DNA of 33,683 nucleotides from Thermoplasmata archaeon (GTDB taxonomy: Archaea; Thermoplasmatota; Thermoplasmata; Lutacidiplasmatales; UBA184): NCBI GenBank assembly GCA_030043855.1, contig JASHWW010000071.1, positions 1-33,683 on the forward strand, in the 5' to 3' direction. Under the pieces are notes generated by a model. That model was not told where the DNA came from, ran no database searches, and was given only the letters and a program-made list of their open reading frames with translations. The position numbers and the translations under genes are program-made. This document shows positions 8,713 to 16,027 of this stretch, in pieces. The stretch's first letter is position 1. Each line of letters starts with the position of its first letter.

Positions 8713-9042
8713 ATGCGGTCCGACGTCTTCGCCGTGCTCGCGGACCCAGTGCGGCGGCGGGTCGTCGAGATCCTGCACGGAGGCGAGCGGTCGGTCAACG
8801 AGATCGTGGACCGGGTCGCCATCCGGCAGTCCGGGGTCTCCCGCCACCTCCGCATCCTCCGGCACGCGGGATTCGTTCGGGTCCGGCCGGTCGGGCAACG
8901 CCACCTGTACTCCCTCCGCCCCGAGCCCCTGCGCGAGCTCGACGCCTGGATGCGTCGCTACGCCGACGACCAGCGGGGCCGGTTGCACCGACTCGCCGAG
9001 ATCGTCGAGGCGCCGACTCCCCGCTCCCGGAGACGCTCGTGA
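8713..9042 (+). CDS. ArsR-family winged-helix transcriptional regulator
   Basis: DNA-binding regulator of 109 aa. The ArsR signature LADPVRRRVVEIL opens the domain. The helix-turn-helix covers about residues 29-54 (VNEIVDRVAIRQSGVSRHLRIL, recognition helix around SGVSRHLRIL), and the wing includes VGQRHLYSL. There is no cysteine, so a classical thiol metal sensor is unlikely. The C-terminal ELDAWMRRY segment is typical of the ArsR subgroup encoded next to SRPBCC/AHSA1 proteins. The ATG at 8713 is favoured by the TATA palindrome 26 nt upstream. The TGA stop overlaps the GTG of the SRPBCC gene. Likely role: autogenous control of the three-gene operon 8713-9907; the ligand is unknown. Confidence 0.9.
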   Translation: MRSDVFAVLADPVRRRVVEILHGGERSVNEIVDRVAIRQSGVSRHLRILRHAGFVRVRPVGQRHLYSLRPEPLRELDAWMRRYADDQRGRLHRLAEIVEAPTPRSRRRS

Positions 9043-9509
9043 GCGAACCCGCGACCGTGCGGCTTCCGTCCGACCGGGAGTTCGTTCTCGTTCACACGTT
9101 CCGCGCGTCCGCAGCGCGGGTGTTCGCGGCGTACACCGATCCCGAGCAGATCCCGCACTGGTGGGCGCCGGCCGGGGGCAGCGTGCGCGTCGACCGGATG
9201 GACGTCCGGCCGGGAGGGACGTGGCGATTCGTGCAGCGGGCCCCCGGGGGACCGGAGCTCGTCTTCGGAGGGACGTACCTGGAAGTGCGGCCGGTGAACC
9301 GGCTGGTGTACACGTTCTCGGTCGAAGGGCAACCCGACAGCGAATTCACCGCGACCATCGAACTTACGGAGTCCGCGGGCGTCACCCACTTGACGATGAC
9401 CAGCCGCTGCCGCTCGAAAGAGGCTCGCGACGCGATGTTGCGGTACGGGGCGGTGGCCGGAGCCGGCGCGGCCTGGGCGCGGCTCGCCGCAGCCCTGAAC
9501 GGAGGATGA
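9039..9509 (+). CDS. SRPBCC (AHSA1/START-like) domain protein
   Basis: Helix-grip-fold ligand-binding protein, 156 aa, of the AHSA1-like SRPBCC family. Recognisable elements are VHTFRASAARVFAAYTDPEQ at the start of the fold, the HWWAP motif (about residue 42), the MDVRPGGTWRF strand and VFGGTYLEVRPVNRLVYTF. Most of the Arg/Ala-rich open frame upstream is not coding. The GTG at 9039 overlaps the ArsR TGA (GTGA), so translation should be coupled. ArsR-SRPBCC pairs are widespread in bacteria and archaea, but their ligand is generally unknown. A small hydrophobic ligand in the cavity sensed or removed by this pair is inference only. Confidence 0.88.
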   Translation: MSEPATVRLPSDREFVLVHTFRASAARVFAAYTDPEQIPHWWAPAGGSVRVDRMDVRPGGTWRFVQRAPGGPELVFGGTYLEVRPVNRLVYTFSVEGQPDSEFTATIELTESAGVTHLTMTSRCRSKEARDAMLRYGAVAGAGAAWARLAAALNGG

Positions 9510-9511
9510 CC

Positions 9512-9907
9512 ATGGCCCCGAAACGGACCCGTGCGACCAAGCGAGCGACGCGTCGCCCCCGGACTTCCACCGCGCTCGAGGGAGACGCGGCGGTGCGAGC
9601 CAAGATCGCCCTGCTGCCGGGAGCGTACCGTGCCATGGGCGAGCGACTGCATGCGATCATCCGGGCGAACGCTCCCCTCCTCACGCCGCGGACCTGGTAC
9701 GGGATGCCGGCCTACGCGAAGGACGGAGAGGTCGTCTGCTTCTTTCGGGGTCCGCAAGTGTTCCAGGAGCGGTACCTGACCCTCGGGTTCAACGACGGAG
9801 CGAACCTCGACGAGGGGGGAATGTGGCCCGTCTACTACGCGCTCACCGGGTTGTCCGCGGCCGACGAGGCCCGGATCGCCGAGTTGGTGAAGCGCGCGGT
9901 CGGCTGA
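9512..9907 (+). CDS. DUF1801 (YdhG-like) domain protein
   Basis: Small soluble protein, 131 aa, of the DUF1801 family. The Lys/Arg-rich N-terminus (about 20 residues) is followed by YRAMGERLHAIIRANAP, the family-typical TWYGMPAYAKDGEVVCFF and a C-terminal helix. Two in-frame starts exist: the ATG at 9506 overlaps the SRPBCC stop (ATGA), and the ATG at 9512 has GGAGG at 9501-9505 with 6-nt spacing. I chose 9512. It is the third gene of the ArsR-SRPBCC operon. DUF1801 proteins are often found beside SRPBCC/ArsR genes; bacterial relatives have been linked to iron handling, but no function can be assigned here. Confidence 0.8.
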   Translation: MAPKRTRATKRATRRPRTSTALEGDAAVRAKIALLPGAYRAMGERLHAIIRANAPLLTPRTWYGMPAYAKDGEVVCFFRGPQVFQERYLTLGFNDGANLDEGGMWPVYYALTGLSAADEARIAELVKRAVG

Positions 9908-9920
9908 TCGGACGATGCAC

Positions 9921-9941
9921 TCGCCCCCGTTCGCGGGGCGA
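9921..9941. terminator. GC-rich hairpin between convergent DUF1801 gene and tRNA-Gly
   Basis: Perfect 7-bp inverted repeat TCGCCCC / GGGGCGA with a 7-nt loop. It lies 14 nt after the DUF1801 stop and 10 nt after the tRNA 3' end on the other strand, so it could act at the end of both converging transcripts. Neither side has a U-tract, and archaeal termination does not normally need hairpins, so the role is uncertain. Confidence 0.3.
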
Positions 9942-9950
9942 GACCGGAGG

Positions 9951-10024
9951 TGCGGGCACCGGGATTTGAACCCGAGTTATAGGCTTGGCAAGCCTATGTG
10001 ATAACCAGACTACACTATGCCCGC
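9951..10024 (-). tRNA. tRNA-Gly (anticodon GCC)
   Basis: Complete 74-nt cloverleaf on the minus strand. The acceptor stem GCGGGCA pairs with TGCCCGC, with A as discriminator. The D-arm is GTG...CAC. The anticodon stem TAGGC/GCCTA encloses the loop TTGCCAA (anticodon GCC). The T-arm TCGGG/CCCGG has one T-G pair and the loop TTTGAAT. There is no intron at 37/38 and no encoded CCA. The nearest TATA-like element upstream, TTTCTTATAG at 10098-10107, lies about 75 nt away and overlaps the stop codon of the FN3 gene, so the tRNA either has a long 5' leader or is cut from a read-through transcript. Confidence 0.96.
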
Positions 10025-10097
10025 GTTTTGCTGAGGTCCCCGCCGCCGTGCGTGGCCGCCGCGAGGCGGTCCCAACGCAGGCGGCGAAAAGGCCGCC

Positions 10098-12815
10098 CTA
10101 TAAGAAAGCGCCCGCGCCGCGCGCCGGCCGGCGCGGGGCCGAAGAACTCGCCACCGGGCGGAACGCCGCGACCGGAGCGGCCGGCGCCGCCGTCCCGACG
10201 AAGAGCGAGGTCCCGGCGCCGCCCGTGGTTCCCTCCGGCACGGTCACCGTCACACAGGTGCTCCGGGGACTCTGCCCCGTGGCGTTCCAATCGGTGACCT
10301 CGGCGGAGTAGGTGGCCCCGGCCCGGACGTCGGCGACCAGTTTCCAGGGAGCGCGGGTGCGGTGCGCGGCGATCGGTGTCCCGCAGCCGGCGCCGCGATA
10401 CAGATAGAGCGTGTTGTTCCGGATCCCGCCGCCGGGGCTTTCGGTCCACGTCCAATTGATGCCGAGCGCCTCGGCTGTGCCGGTCAGGTTGGTCGGTGCC
10501 GCCGGGAGCGGATGCGGCGTGGCCACCACCAGGCAGCCGGACCGGTTGCTCTGACCGGTCGCGTTCCAGGCGGTGACCGCGAACGCGTACCGCTTGCCGG
10601 GCTTCAGCCCCGTGAGCGTCCAGTTCGTCGCCACCCCGACCGACCGCTCCCGCATCGTCGCGGGGCACGTCGCGCCCGCCACCCAGTAGACGGTGTCCCG
10701 AAGGAGGCCACCACCGCCGGGGTTGACCCATTCCAGGGCCACCGTCGTCGGGGTGACGTTTCTGGCGACGACGTCCGTCGGAGCGCCCGGGACGGTCGCC
10801 GAGGGCGCCGGACCGCCGGTGGTCGCCACCGCGCACGTCGACGCGTTGCTCGGTCCGGAGGAATTCCAGGCGATCACGTCGAAGGCGTACTCCGTCCGAT
10901 CCGCCAGACCCGCGACGGTGTATTCCGTGACGACCCCGACCGAGTCGCGGGCGGTGGGCGGGCCGCACGCCGCGCCGAGAGCGACCTCGACCGTATCGTT
11001 GACGAGTCCGCCGCCCGGTGGGTTCGCCCAGGTCAATGCGACGGAGGAGGGCGTCACGTTAGCGACCGTGAGACCGGTCGGTGCCTGGGGCGCCGGGGGT
11101 GCGGCCAGGGTCTGCGTGGTAACGCAGGCGGAGGCGTTGCTCTGGCCCGTGCCGTTCCACGCCGTCACGGAGAAGGCGTACTCGGTACCGCCGGCCAGTC
11201 CGGCCACCGTGTACTCGGTCGTCACCCCGACGGAGAGGATCGTAGTGGGGGCGCCACAGGCCGAGCCGAGTGCGACGTACACGGTGTCGTTCAGCAGCCC
11301 CCCACCGGCCGGATTCGACCAGTTCAGCTGGACGGAGGTCGTCGTGCGGTTGCTGGCCGTGAGCTCGGTCGGCGGCGGCGGAATCCGTGGCACGGGGGGC
11401 GGCAACGTTCGGTTCAGCGGCCCGAACTCGTTGGTCATGCTCGGGAGCCAGTAGATCAGGAGGGTGCAGACCGTCCCGCACGAATGCCCCGACGCGGTCC
11501 CGTTCTGGAGAATGGCGCCCTCCCAGCCCGCCGAGGGGCCGACGAAGTGCCAGCTGTTGATCCAGGGTCCGCCGCCGAAGCCGAAGTTGTAGGTCGAGAA
11601 GAACGTCGGGAACCAGGTGCTGTTGCTCGCGACGATCTCCGAGCGGTTCAGGGGATCCGCGAACGCGCTCTGGTACGCGGCGGACACGTGCGAGTTGTAC
11701 CCGTTCAGGAAGTAGCCGGAGGTATCCCAGAAGGCGGCGGCGGTCTCATCGGTCGTACCGAAACTGCCCGTGGGCGCGGTCGTCGGAGACCCGTCCTGGC
11801 TCAGGTTCCGGTCGAGCGAGATGTTCAGGACGCGGTTCCCGGCGCCGCTGGCCCCGAGCCCCCAGAGGGTCGTCCGACCGCCCGCCACGCGGAACAGGTA
11901 GGGGATGTTCTCGACATCCGCCCCCACGACCGATCCGCCCCACCGGTCGACGTACGCGATCGTGTCGGCGGCGGTCAGGTTGAACGCCCGAACGAGCAGG
12001 GTGCCGTTCGAGACCTGATCGACGTCCTCCACGACCTGCTCGGCGCTCGGGACGTAGACGGCGCTGTTCCACGCGGGGAGCGCCGGCGCCGTCAGGGAAA
12101 CGAGCTGGTGCGAGAAGATGTTGAAGAAGTCGATCTCGGTCATCGCGGTGTTCGTGTAGTAGACCCAGCCGCTCGCGTTCCAGACTCCCAGGTTCACGTT
12201 CTGCGAGACGGAGGGGGTGCCGAGGATGGTCGTGTTGACCACGTACGACGAGTCGTTCGTCAGGCTGTACCAGGCGACCCAGACGTAGTCGGTCGGAAGC
12301 TCCCCCATCTCGTACAGCACGTCGACGCTCCCGTTCCACGACTGGAACGCCTGGAGCATGGACGGACTGTCGAAGTTGGAGAGGTTCGTCGGCCACGCGC
12401 TCAACGTCTCCGTCGTGCCGCTGGGGATCGACTCCGCGAGCAGCTGGGAGGAGGCGTTGACGTAGTACGCCGTCATGACGCCGCTCGGATTTTGGTCGGT
12501 GATCACGGGCGTGTCGAAGATGTTGTCCGTCGAGCTGAACCAGTGACGGGTTCCCGGGAAGTACGGGAGCGAGTAGTTGCGCCAGTCGATCGTCTGGTTC
12601 CAGGTGGTCCATCCCGCGGGGATCGAGAGCGCGACCGTCGCGCGGGACGGCCCCGGGGTCGCCCCGGTCGGCCCGACGGATCCGAGCGACGGCGGAGCGT
12701 GGCTCGCCGCCGCTCCCGCGGGCACCCCTCCGGCCGGGAGGGACGAGACCGCGAGGAGGGCGACGGCGAGCACTGCCGCGACGGTGACGGCGGGTCTCGT
12801 CCAGCCGACGGGCAC
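10098..12815 (-). CDS. secreted protein with four fibronectin type III domains
   Basis: Extracellular protein, 905 aa. The signal peptide is VPVGWTRPAVTVAAVLAVALL-like (TM-length stretch about 8-25, AGA-type cleavage near 40). Residues about 60-475 form a domain I do not recognise, rich in Asn-X-Ser/Thr sequons and with a Cys pair near residue 450. Four FN3 repeats then start near 481, 576, 673 and 770; each carries a LxWxNPxGGG motif variant, the AFxVTAWN strand and two cysteines that could form an intradomain disulfide. No C-terminal membrane anchor is evident. The GTG at 12815 is preferred over the ATG at 12914 because the TATA box CTTTATC (12871-12877) lies between them and GAGGGG sits 5 nt before the GTG. 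It may be a surface adhesin or binding protein; this is not proven. Confidence 0.85.
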   Translation of the reverse strand: MPVGWTRPAVTVAAVLAVALLAVSSLPAGGVPAGAAASHAPPSLGSVGPTGATPGPSRATVALSIPAGWTTWNQTIDWRNYSLPYFPGTRHWFSSTDNIFDTPVITDQNPSGVMTAYYVNASSQLLAESIPSGTTETLSAWPTNLSNFDSPSMLQAFQSWNGSVDVLYEMGELPTDYVWVAWYSLTNDSSYVVNTTILGTPSVSQNVNLGVWNASGWVYYTNTAMTEIDFFNIFSHQLVSLTAPALPAWNSAVYVPSAEQVVEDVDQVSNGTLLVRAFNLTAADTIAYVDRWGGSVVGADVENIPYLFRVAGGRTTLWGLGASGAGNRVLNISLDRNLSQDGSPTTAPTGSFGTTDETAAAFWDTSGYFLNGYNSHVSAAYQSAFADPLNRSEIVASNSTWFPTFFSTYNFGFGGGPWINSWHFVGPSAGWEGAILQNGTASGHSCGTVCTLLIYWLPSMTNEFGPLNRTLPPPVPRIPPPPTELTASNRTTTSVQLNWSNPAGGGLLNDTVYVALGSACGAPTTILSVGVTTEYTVAGLAGGTEYAFSVTAWNGTGQSNASACVTTQTLAAPPAPQAPTGLTVANVTPSSVALTWANPPGGGLVNDTVEVALGAACGPPTARDSVGVVTEYTVAGLADRTEYAFDVIAWNSSGPSNASTCAVATTGGPAPSATVPGAPTDVVARNVTPTTVALEWVNPGGGGLLRDTVYWVAGATCPATMRERSVGVATNWTLTGLKPGKRYAFAVTAWNATGQSNRSGCLVVATPHPLPAAPTNLTGTAEALGINWTWTESPGGGIRNNTLYLYRGAGCGTPIAAHRTRAPWKLVADVRAGATYSAEVTDWNATGQSPRSTCVTVTVPEGTTGGAGTSLFVGTAAPAAPVAAFRPVASSSAPRRPARGAGAFL

Positions 12816-12870
12816 CTCTTCCCCTCGACGGTCCACGGAGCGACCGGGCGGGCCGGAATCGCGGGGCCGC

Positions 12871-12877
12871 GATAAAG
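12871..12877 (-). promoter_or_regulatory. TATA box of the FN3 protein gene
   Basis: CTTTATC on the minus strand, a good archaeal box A. It predicts transcription starting near 12847, giving a leader of about 30 nt that includes the GAGGGG ribosome-binding site of the GTG at 12815. This rules against an earlier start at 12914. Confidence 0.6.
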
Positions 12878-13016
12878 GGTCGTTCGGCGCAGAATCCCCC
12901 CGGAACCGTCGCACCCCTCCCGACGGGCGCCTTCCGGGAGCGAATCGGAGGATCGGCCGGGGCCCGTGGCATTATTACGGGCGCTCGGACGTACTCCCGT
13001 CGGGGGAGTCGGCCGG

Positions 13017-13787
13017 ATGCCCGAGGTGTGGGCGGAGGGGGACACGCTCGTCCTGAAGCGGCAAGGAGTCCCGCCGATCCTGGTCCGCCTCTCGAAGGGC
13101 CCCCAGCGGATCGAGGAGTACGGGGTCCTGGACCTCACCGACCAGATCGGGCGGCCGCCGGGCGGGACCGTCACCTGGCTCGACATCGCCTATCGCGCCG
13201 TACGACCGTCGTTGTCCGACCTCTTCGGCAGCATGCACCGCGGCGCCCAGATCGTCACGCCGAAGGACGCCGCGCACCTCGTGTACCTGGCGGGGGTCGC
13301 CCCCGGGGGCCGCGTCGCCGAGGCCGGGTCGGGGAGCGGGGCGCTGACGATCGCACTGGCCGTGGCCGTCGGCGGAGCCGGGCACGTCACGACCTACGAT
13401 CGGCGGAGCGACTTCCTGGAGACCGCGCGCGTCAACGTGCGACGGGCCGGGCTCGAGGGGCGCGTCACCTTCGTCGAACGGGACGTCGGGAAGGACGGGA
13501 TCGATGCGACCGAGCTGACGAGCGTCCTGCTCGACCTCCCGGAACCGTGGGAGGTCCTCCCGTCGGCCCGCGCGGCGCTGGTGCCGGGCGGCTACGTCGC
13601 GACGTACACGCCCACGTACAACCAACTCGAGAAGGCCGTTCGGGGACTCCGCACCCTCGGATTCGATGAGGTGCGGGCGGTCGAACTGCTCGAGCGGTCG
13701 CTGCATGTCGGCGACGGCGGTACCCGACCGGACTTCGAGATGCTCGGGCACACGGGCTTCCTCGCGGCCGGCCGGAAGGTCGACTGA
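13017..13787 (+). CDS. trmI: tRNA (adenine-N1)-methyltransferase TrmI
   Basis: SAM-dependent enzyme that methylates N1 of A57/A58 in the T-loop of tRNA; archaeal TrmI acts as a homotetramer. It is 256 aa, normal for the family. The N-terminal beta domain (about 1-65) leads to MHRGAQIVTPKDA, a TrmI hallmark. Then come SAM motif I EAGSGSGALT (about 103-112), TYDRRSDF (acidic residue for ribose) and the catalytic-region motif LDLPEPW (about 172-178). The ATG at 13017 was chosen over the GTG at 12966 because a TATTA box (about 12971-12977) lies inside the longer version and GGGGGAG (13002-13008) is 8 nt before the ATG. The next gene starts 2 nt after the stop, so the two are co-transcribed. Confidence 0.93.
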   Translation: MPEVWAEGDTLVLKRQGVPPILVRLSKGPQRIEEYGVLDLTDQIGRPPGGTVTWLDIAYRAVRPSLSDLFGSMHRGAQIVTPKDAAHLVYLAGVAPGGRVAEAGSGSGALTIALAVAVGGAGHVTTYDRRSDFLETARVNVRRAGLEGRVTFVERDVGKDGIDATELTSVLLDLPEPWEVLPSARAALVPGGYVATYTPTYNQLEKAVRGLRTLGFDEVRAVELLERSLHVGDGGTRPDFEMLGHTGFLAAGRKVD

Positions 13788-13789
13788 GG

Positions 13790-14578
13790 ATGGTCGTCCC
13801 GTCGCTGTCGCTCGGCGCCCTCGTCGGCGTCGCGCTCTCCGGCGGGTTCGTCTACTGGGAGATCGGGAAGTACGCGACCCCCCAGGTCCCGGCCACCCTG
13901 TTCGACGAGCGCCGCGAGATCTTCGCGTACACGGCGGGACTGTTCGTCGGCGTCCCGCTCGCGGTAGCGCTCATCCTGTTCCTCGACTCGATGGCCAACG
14001 GGGCGCTCCCCGGGGCCGCCATCTTCCTGGTCGCCCTCCTGGCCGGCACCGAGGTCGCGCAGTGGGGCCTCCTCCGCGCCCGGTACTGGGGACGGAGCGA
14101 GAGCTCCCCGTTCTACGCGCTCGGCTACCGGGCCTCCATCGGGGGCATCCTGGCCCTCGCCGTCGTCGCCCAGTACCTCAGCGCCCCCGGTCCGACCGCA
14201 CCGGGGATCGCCCTCGTGCTCGTGCAATCCGCGGCGATCCTGGTCCTCGAGGTCGCCGGAGCCCTGATTTCGTTGCCGCCCCGCCCCCGGGCGGGCCGCC
14301 CGGGCGGCGGTCCGCTCTCGGGGGTGCTGATCGGGGGGTTCGGATTCTTCCTGATTGGGCTCGGACCGCTCGGCGGCGAGGCGGCCGCCTTCGCGGGGGC
14401 GCTGGTGGCGCTGGCCGGAGGCTGGCTCATCTACCAGCGGTTGCGGCCGATGCTCGCCACCATTCCGCCCCCCGGGGCTCCGCCTCCCGCCCCGCCCGCG
14501 GAGCGGGCCCGGGCCTATCGGCGCACCGCGGACGGGACGGAAGCCCCCGAGAGCGACGGCTCGGCGGCCCTTCGGTAG
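13790..14578 (+). CDS. polytopic membrane protein of unknown function
   Basis: I do not recognise this 262-aa protein. It has about six to seven hydrophobic segments, at about residues 4-22, 47-66, 72-92, 113-133, 138-160, 176-196 and 198-216. The cytoplasmic-looking C-terminal tail (about 222-262) is rich in Pro, Ala and Arg, and there is a charged loop around 28-45. No transporter or enzyme motif is seen. Its ATG lies 2 nt after the trmI stop, so the two are almost certainly one transcript. This adjacency may only reflect gene packing. Confidence 0.75.
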   Translation: MVVPSLSLGALVGVALSGGFVYWEIGKYATPQVPATLFDERREIFAYTAGLFVGVPLAVALILFLDSMANGALPGAAIFLVALLAGTEVAQWGLLRARYWGRSESSPFYALGYRASIGGILALAVVAQYLSAPGPTAPGIALVLVQSAAILVLEVAGALISLPPRPRAGRPGGGPLSGVLIGGFGFFLIGLGPLGGEAAAFAGALVALAGGWLIYQRLRPMLATIPPPGAPPPAPPAERARAYRRTADGTEAPESDGSAALR

Positions 14579-14579
14579 G

Positions 14580-14587
14580 TTGATAAG
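14580..14587 (+). promoter_or_regulatory. TATA box upstream of small membrane protein gene
   Basis: TTGATAAG begins two bases after the stop codon of the preceding gene. It lies about 27 nt before the ATG at 14611, so the downstream gene has its own probable leaderless promoter. Confidence 0.45.
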
Positions 14588-14610
14588 CCAACCGACCTCC
14601 CGCCGACCGA

Positions 14611-15036
14611 ATGCCCCCGAATCCTCCGGCCCGGACGTTCTCCCAGCGCCTCCGGCACGGGTTCCGGGTGCACCGGGAGATCGTCTCGATCGTCATCTTC
14701 GCGATCGGGGTGTTCCTCAGCATCTTGGCTCTCGGGTGGGTCACGCCGCTCCAGACCGTCCCGCCGTTCCCCGCGATCAACGCGGTCACCGACACGCCGA
14801 ACGCGAACTACAATCTGGTCTTCATCGTCGTCGGCCCGATCGTCGCGATCGTCGGCGCGTACCTCGTCGGGGCGTACTACGTCGCCCGGCGGAAGTTCGA
14901 GCACCTGATGCTCACCAAGAGCAAGGCGGAGTTCCTGCGGAACATCCCCGAGCTCGAGGACCTGCTCTGGGACCTGACGCCCAACGACGAGATCCGGTAC
15001 GACGAGAAGCGGTCGGAGCTCCGCGTCCGCCGGTAG
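14611..15036 (+). CDS. small two-TM membrane protein with charged C-terminal domain
   Basis: 141-aa protein with a basic N-terminus, TM helices at about residues 23-43 and 69-92, and a soluble C-terminal region (about 95-141) that is acidic/basic mixed and begins with VARRKFEHLMLTKSKAEFL. The layout resembles small conserved membrane proteins of Thermoplasmata (families such as DUF3198), but I cannot confirm the family by eye. The loop between the helices carries the outer segment PLQTVPPFPAINAVTDTPNA. A TATA box at 14580 gives it a leaderless promoter of its own. No function is assigned. Confidence 0.75.
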   Translation: MPPNPPARTFSQRLRHGFRVHREIVSIVIFAIGVFLSILALGWVTPLQTVPPFPAINAVTDTPNANYNLVFIVVGPIVAIVGAYLVGAYYVARRKFEHLMLTKSKAEFLRNIPELEDLLWDLTPNDEIRYDEKRSELRVRR

Positions 15037-15082
15037 GCGCGCCGCGCGGCCGCGTTAAGTACCGTCCGCCGGTCGGCGCGGC

Positions 15083-15979
15083 GTGGCGACCGCCGGGGTC
15101 GACGGCCGGATCGAGGGGTTCCGGCTCCGCCGCCTGGAGAAGCCCGAGGAGTTCCGACAGGTCGAGGAGCTCCTCCAGGCAGCGTTCGGCACGGCCGCCC
15201 CCGGGGGGATGCCGACCTCCCTCCAGCGTGCGCTGCAGGACAACGGGGGCCTCGTCCTCGGCGCGTTCGCCGACATCTACCTCGCCGGGGCGGCCGTCTC
15301 GTTCCTCGGGTGGGACGGGACGACGCTCTACCACTACTCCCACCTCCTGATGGTCCGTCCGGAGTACCAGAACCACCACCTGGGGTTCCGGATGAAACTG
15401 TTCCAGCGCGAGGAGGTCACGAAACTCGGGCTCGCCGAGATCCGGTGGACGTTCGACCCGCTCCTGAGCCGCAACGCCTACCTGAACGTCCGCCGGCTCG
15501 GCAGCGTCCCCCGGAAGTATCTCCCCCACTACTACGGTCAGATGTCCGACGCGGCGAACCAGGGGCTCGAGACCGACCGCCTCCTGACCGCGTGGTCGAT
15601 CGCGTCCCCCGCCGTCGAGGCGCGCCTGACCTCCCCGGCCCCGTCCGCCGCCGACGACCGGGCACGATTCGAGCGGTCGTTCCGCATCGTGACGACCGAC
15701 CAGGGGGAGAGCGGCCTGCGAATCCCCACGGCGGTCGAAGAGCCGACCGGACCGAGCGCCCACCTCGAGATCCCGTTCGACTTCGCCGCCGTCCGGGAAC
15801 ACGAGCCGAAGTCCGTCCGGACCTGGCGACACGCGGTCCGCGACGCGTTCCGGGCCGCCTTCGACGCGGGCTACCGGGTCGACGACTTCGCCGTCGTCTC
15901 GACCGCCGCCCACGAGCGACGGAGTGTCTACTTCCTCGCGCCCGCCCCGCCGCCCGCCGGCGGGAGCCCGCCACCCTAG
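15083..15979 (+). CDS. GNAT-superfamily acyltransferase (COG3375-like)
   Basis: Predicted acyl-CoA-dependent N-acyltransferase, 298 aa. The GNAT core spans about residues 12-165: the entry strand FRLRRLEKPEEFRQVEELLQ, the beta-4 strand and acyl-CoA loop around HLLMVRPEYQNHHLGFRMK (a variant of the Q/RxxGxG/A motif), then EIRWTFDPLLSRNAYLNVRRLG, which is characteristic of COG3375 proteins. The C-terminal 130 residues are a second, less conserved domain. The start is GTG at 15083, with a TATA-like GTTAAGTA (about 15055-15062) 25 nt upstream, so a leaderless GTG start. In other genomes, proteins of this type sit beside N-acylamino-acid racemases like the one at 4674, which suggests an N-succinyltransferase role (inference). 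Confidence 0.82.
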   Translation: MATAGVDGRIEGFRLRRLEKPEEFRQVEELLQAAFGTAAPGGMPTSLQRALQDNGGLVLGAFADIYLAGAAVSFLGWDGTTLYHYSHLLMVRPEYQNHHLGFRMKLFQREEVTKLGLAEIRWTFDPLLSRNAYLNVRRLGSVPRKYLPHYYGQMSDAANQGLETDRLLTAWSIASPAVEARLTSPAPSAADDRARFERSFRIVTTDQGESGLRIPTAVEEPTGPSAHLEIPFDFAAVREHEPKSVRTWRHAVRDAFRAAFDAGYRVDDFAVVSTAAHERRSVYFLAPAPPPAGGSPPP

Positions 15980-15985
15980 GGGAAG

Positions 15986-15993
15986 GGTATATC
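15986..15993 (+). promoter_or_regulatory. TATA box of the DUF4129-DUF58 operon
   Basis: GGTATATC, centred about 38 nt before the GTG at 16028, predicts a short 5' leader of about 10-13 nt. It is the only good box A before this four-gene operon. Confidence 0.55.
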
Positions 15994-16027
15994 GCCCGTT
16001 CCCGGCCTCCGTCGGTCGGGTGGGGCC

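Noticed and set aside
10255..11375. FN3 repeat DNA as a recent tandem duplication
   Set aside because: The four repeats share motifs at protein level, but their DNA has diverged, so they are old repeats.
10362..12875. 837-codon plus-strand open frame opposite the FN3 protein
   Set aside because: No motif; the minus strand has a signal peptide, FN3 repeats, TATA box and ribosome-binding site.
12816..12914. Upstream ATG start for the FN3 protein
   Set aside because: The TATA box at 12871-12877 would lie inside the coding region, and the signal peptide would be buried 40 residues in.
12966..13016. Earlier GTG start for TrmI
   Set aside because: It would place the TATA-like TATTA within the gene; the ATG at 13017 has a good ribosome-binding site.
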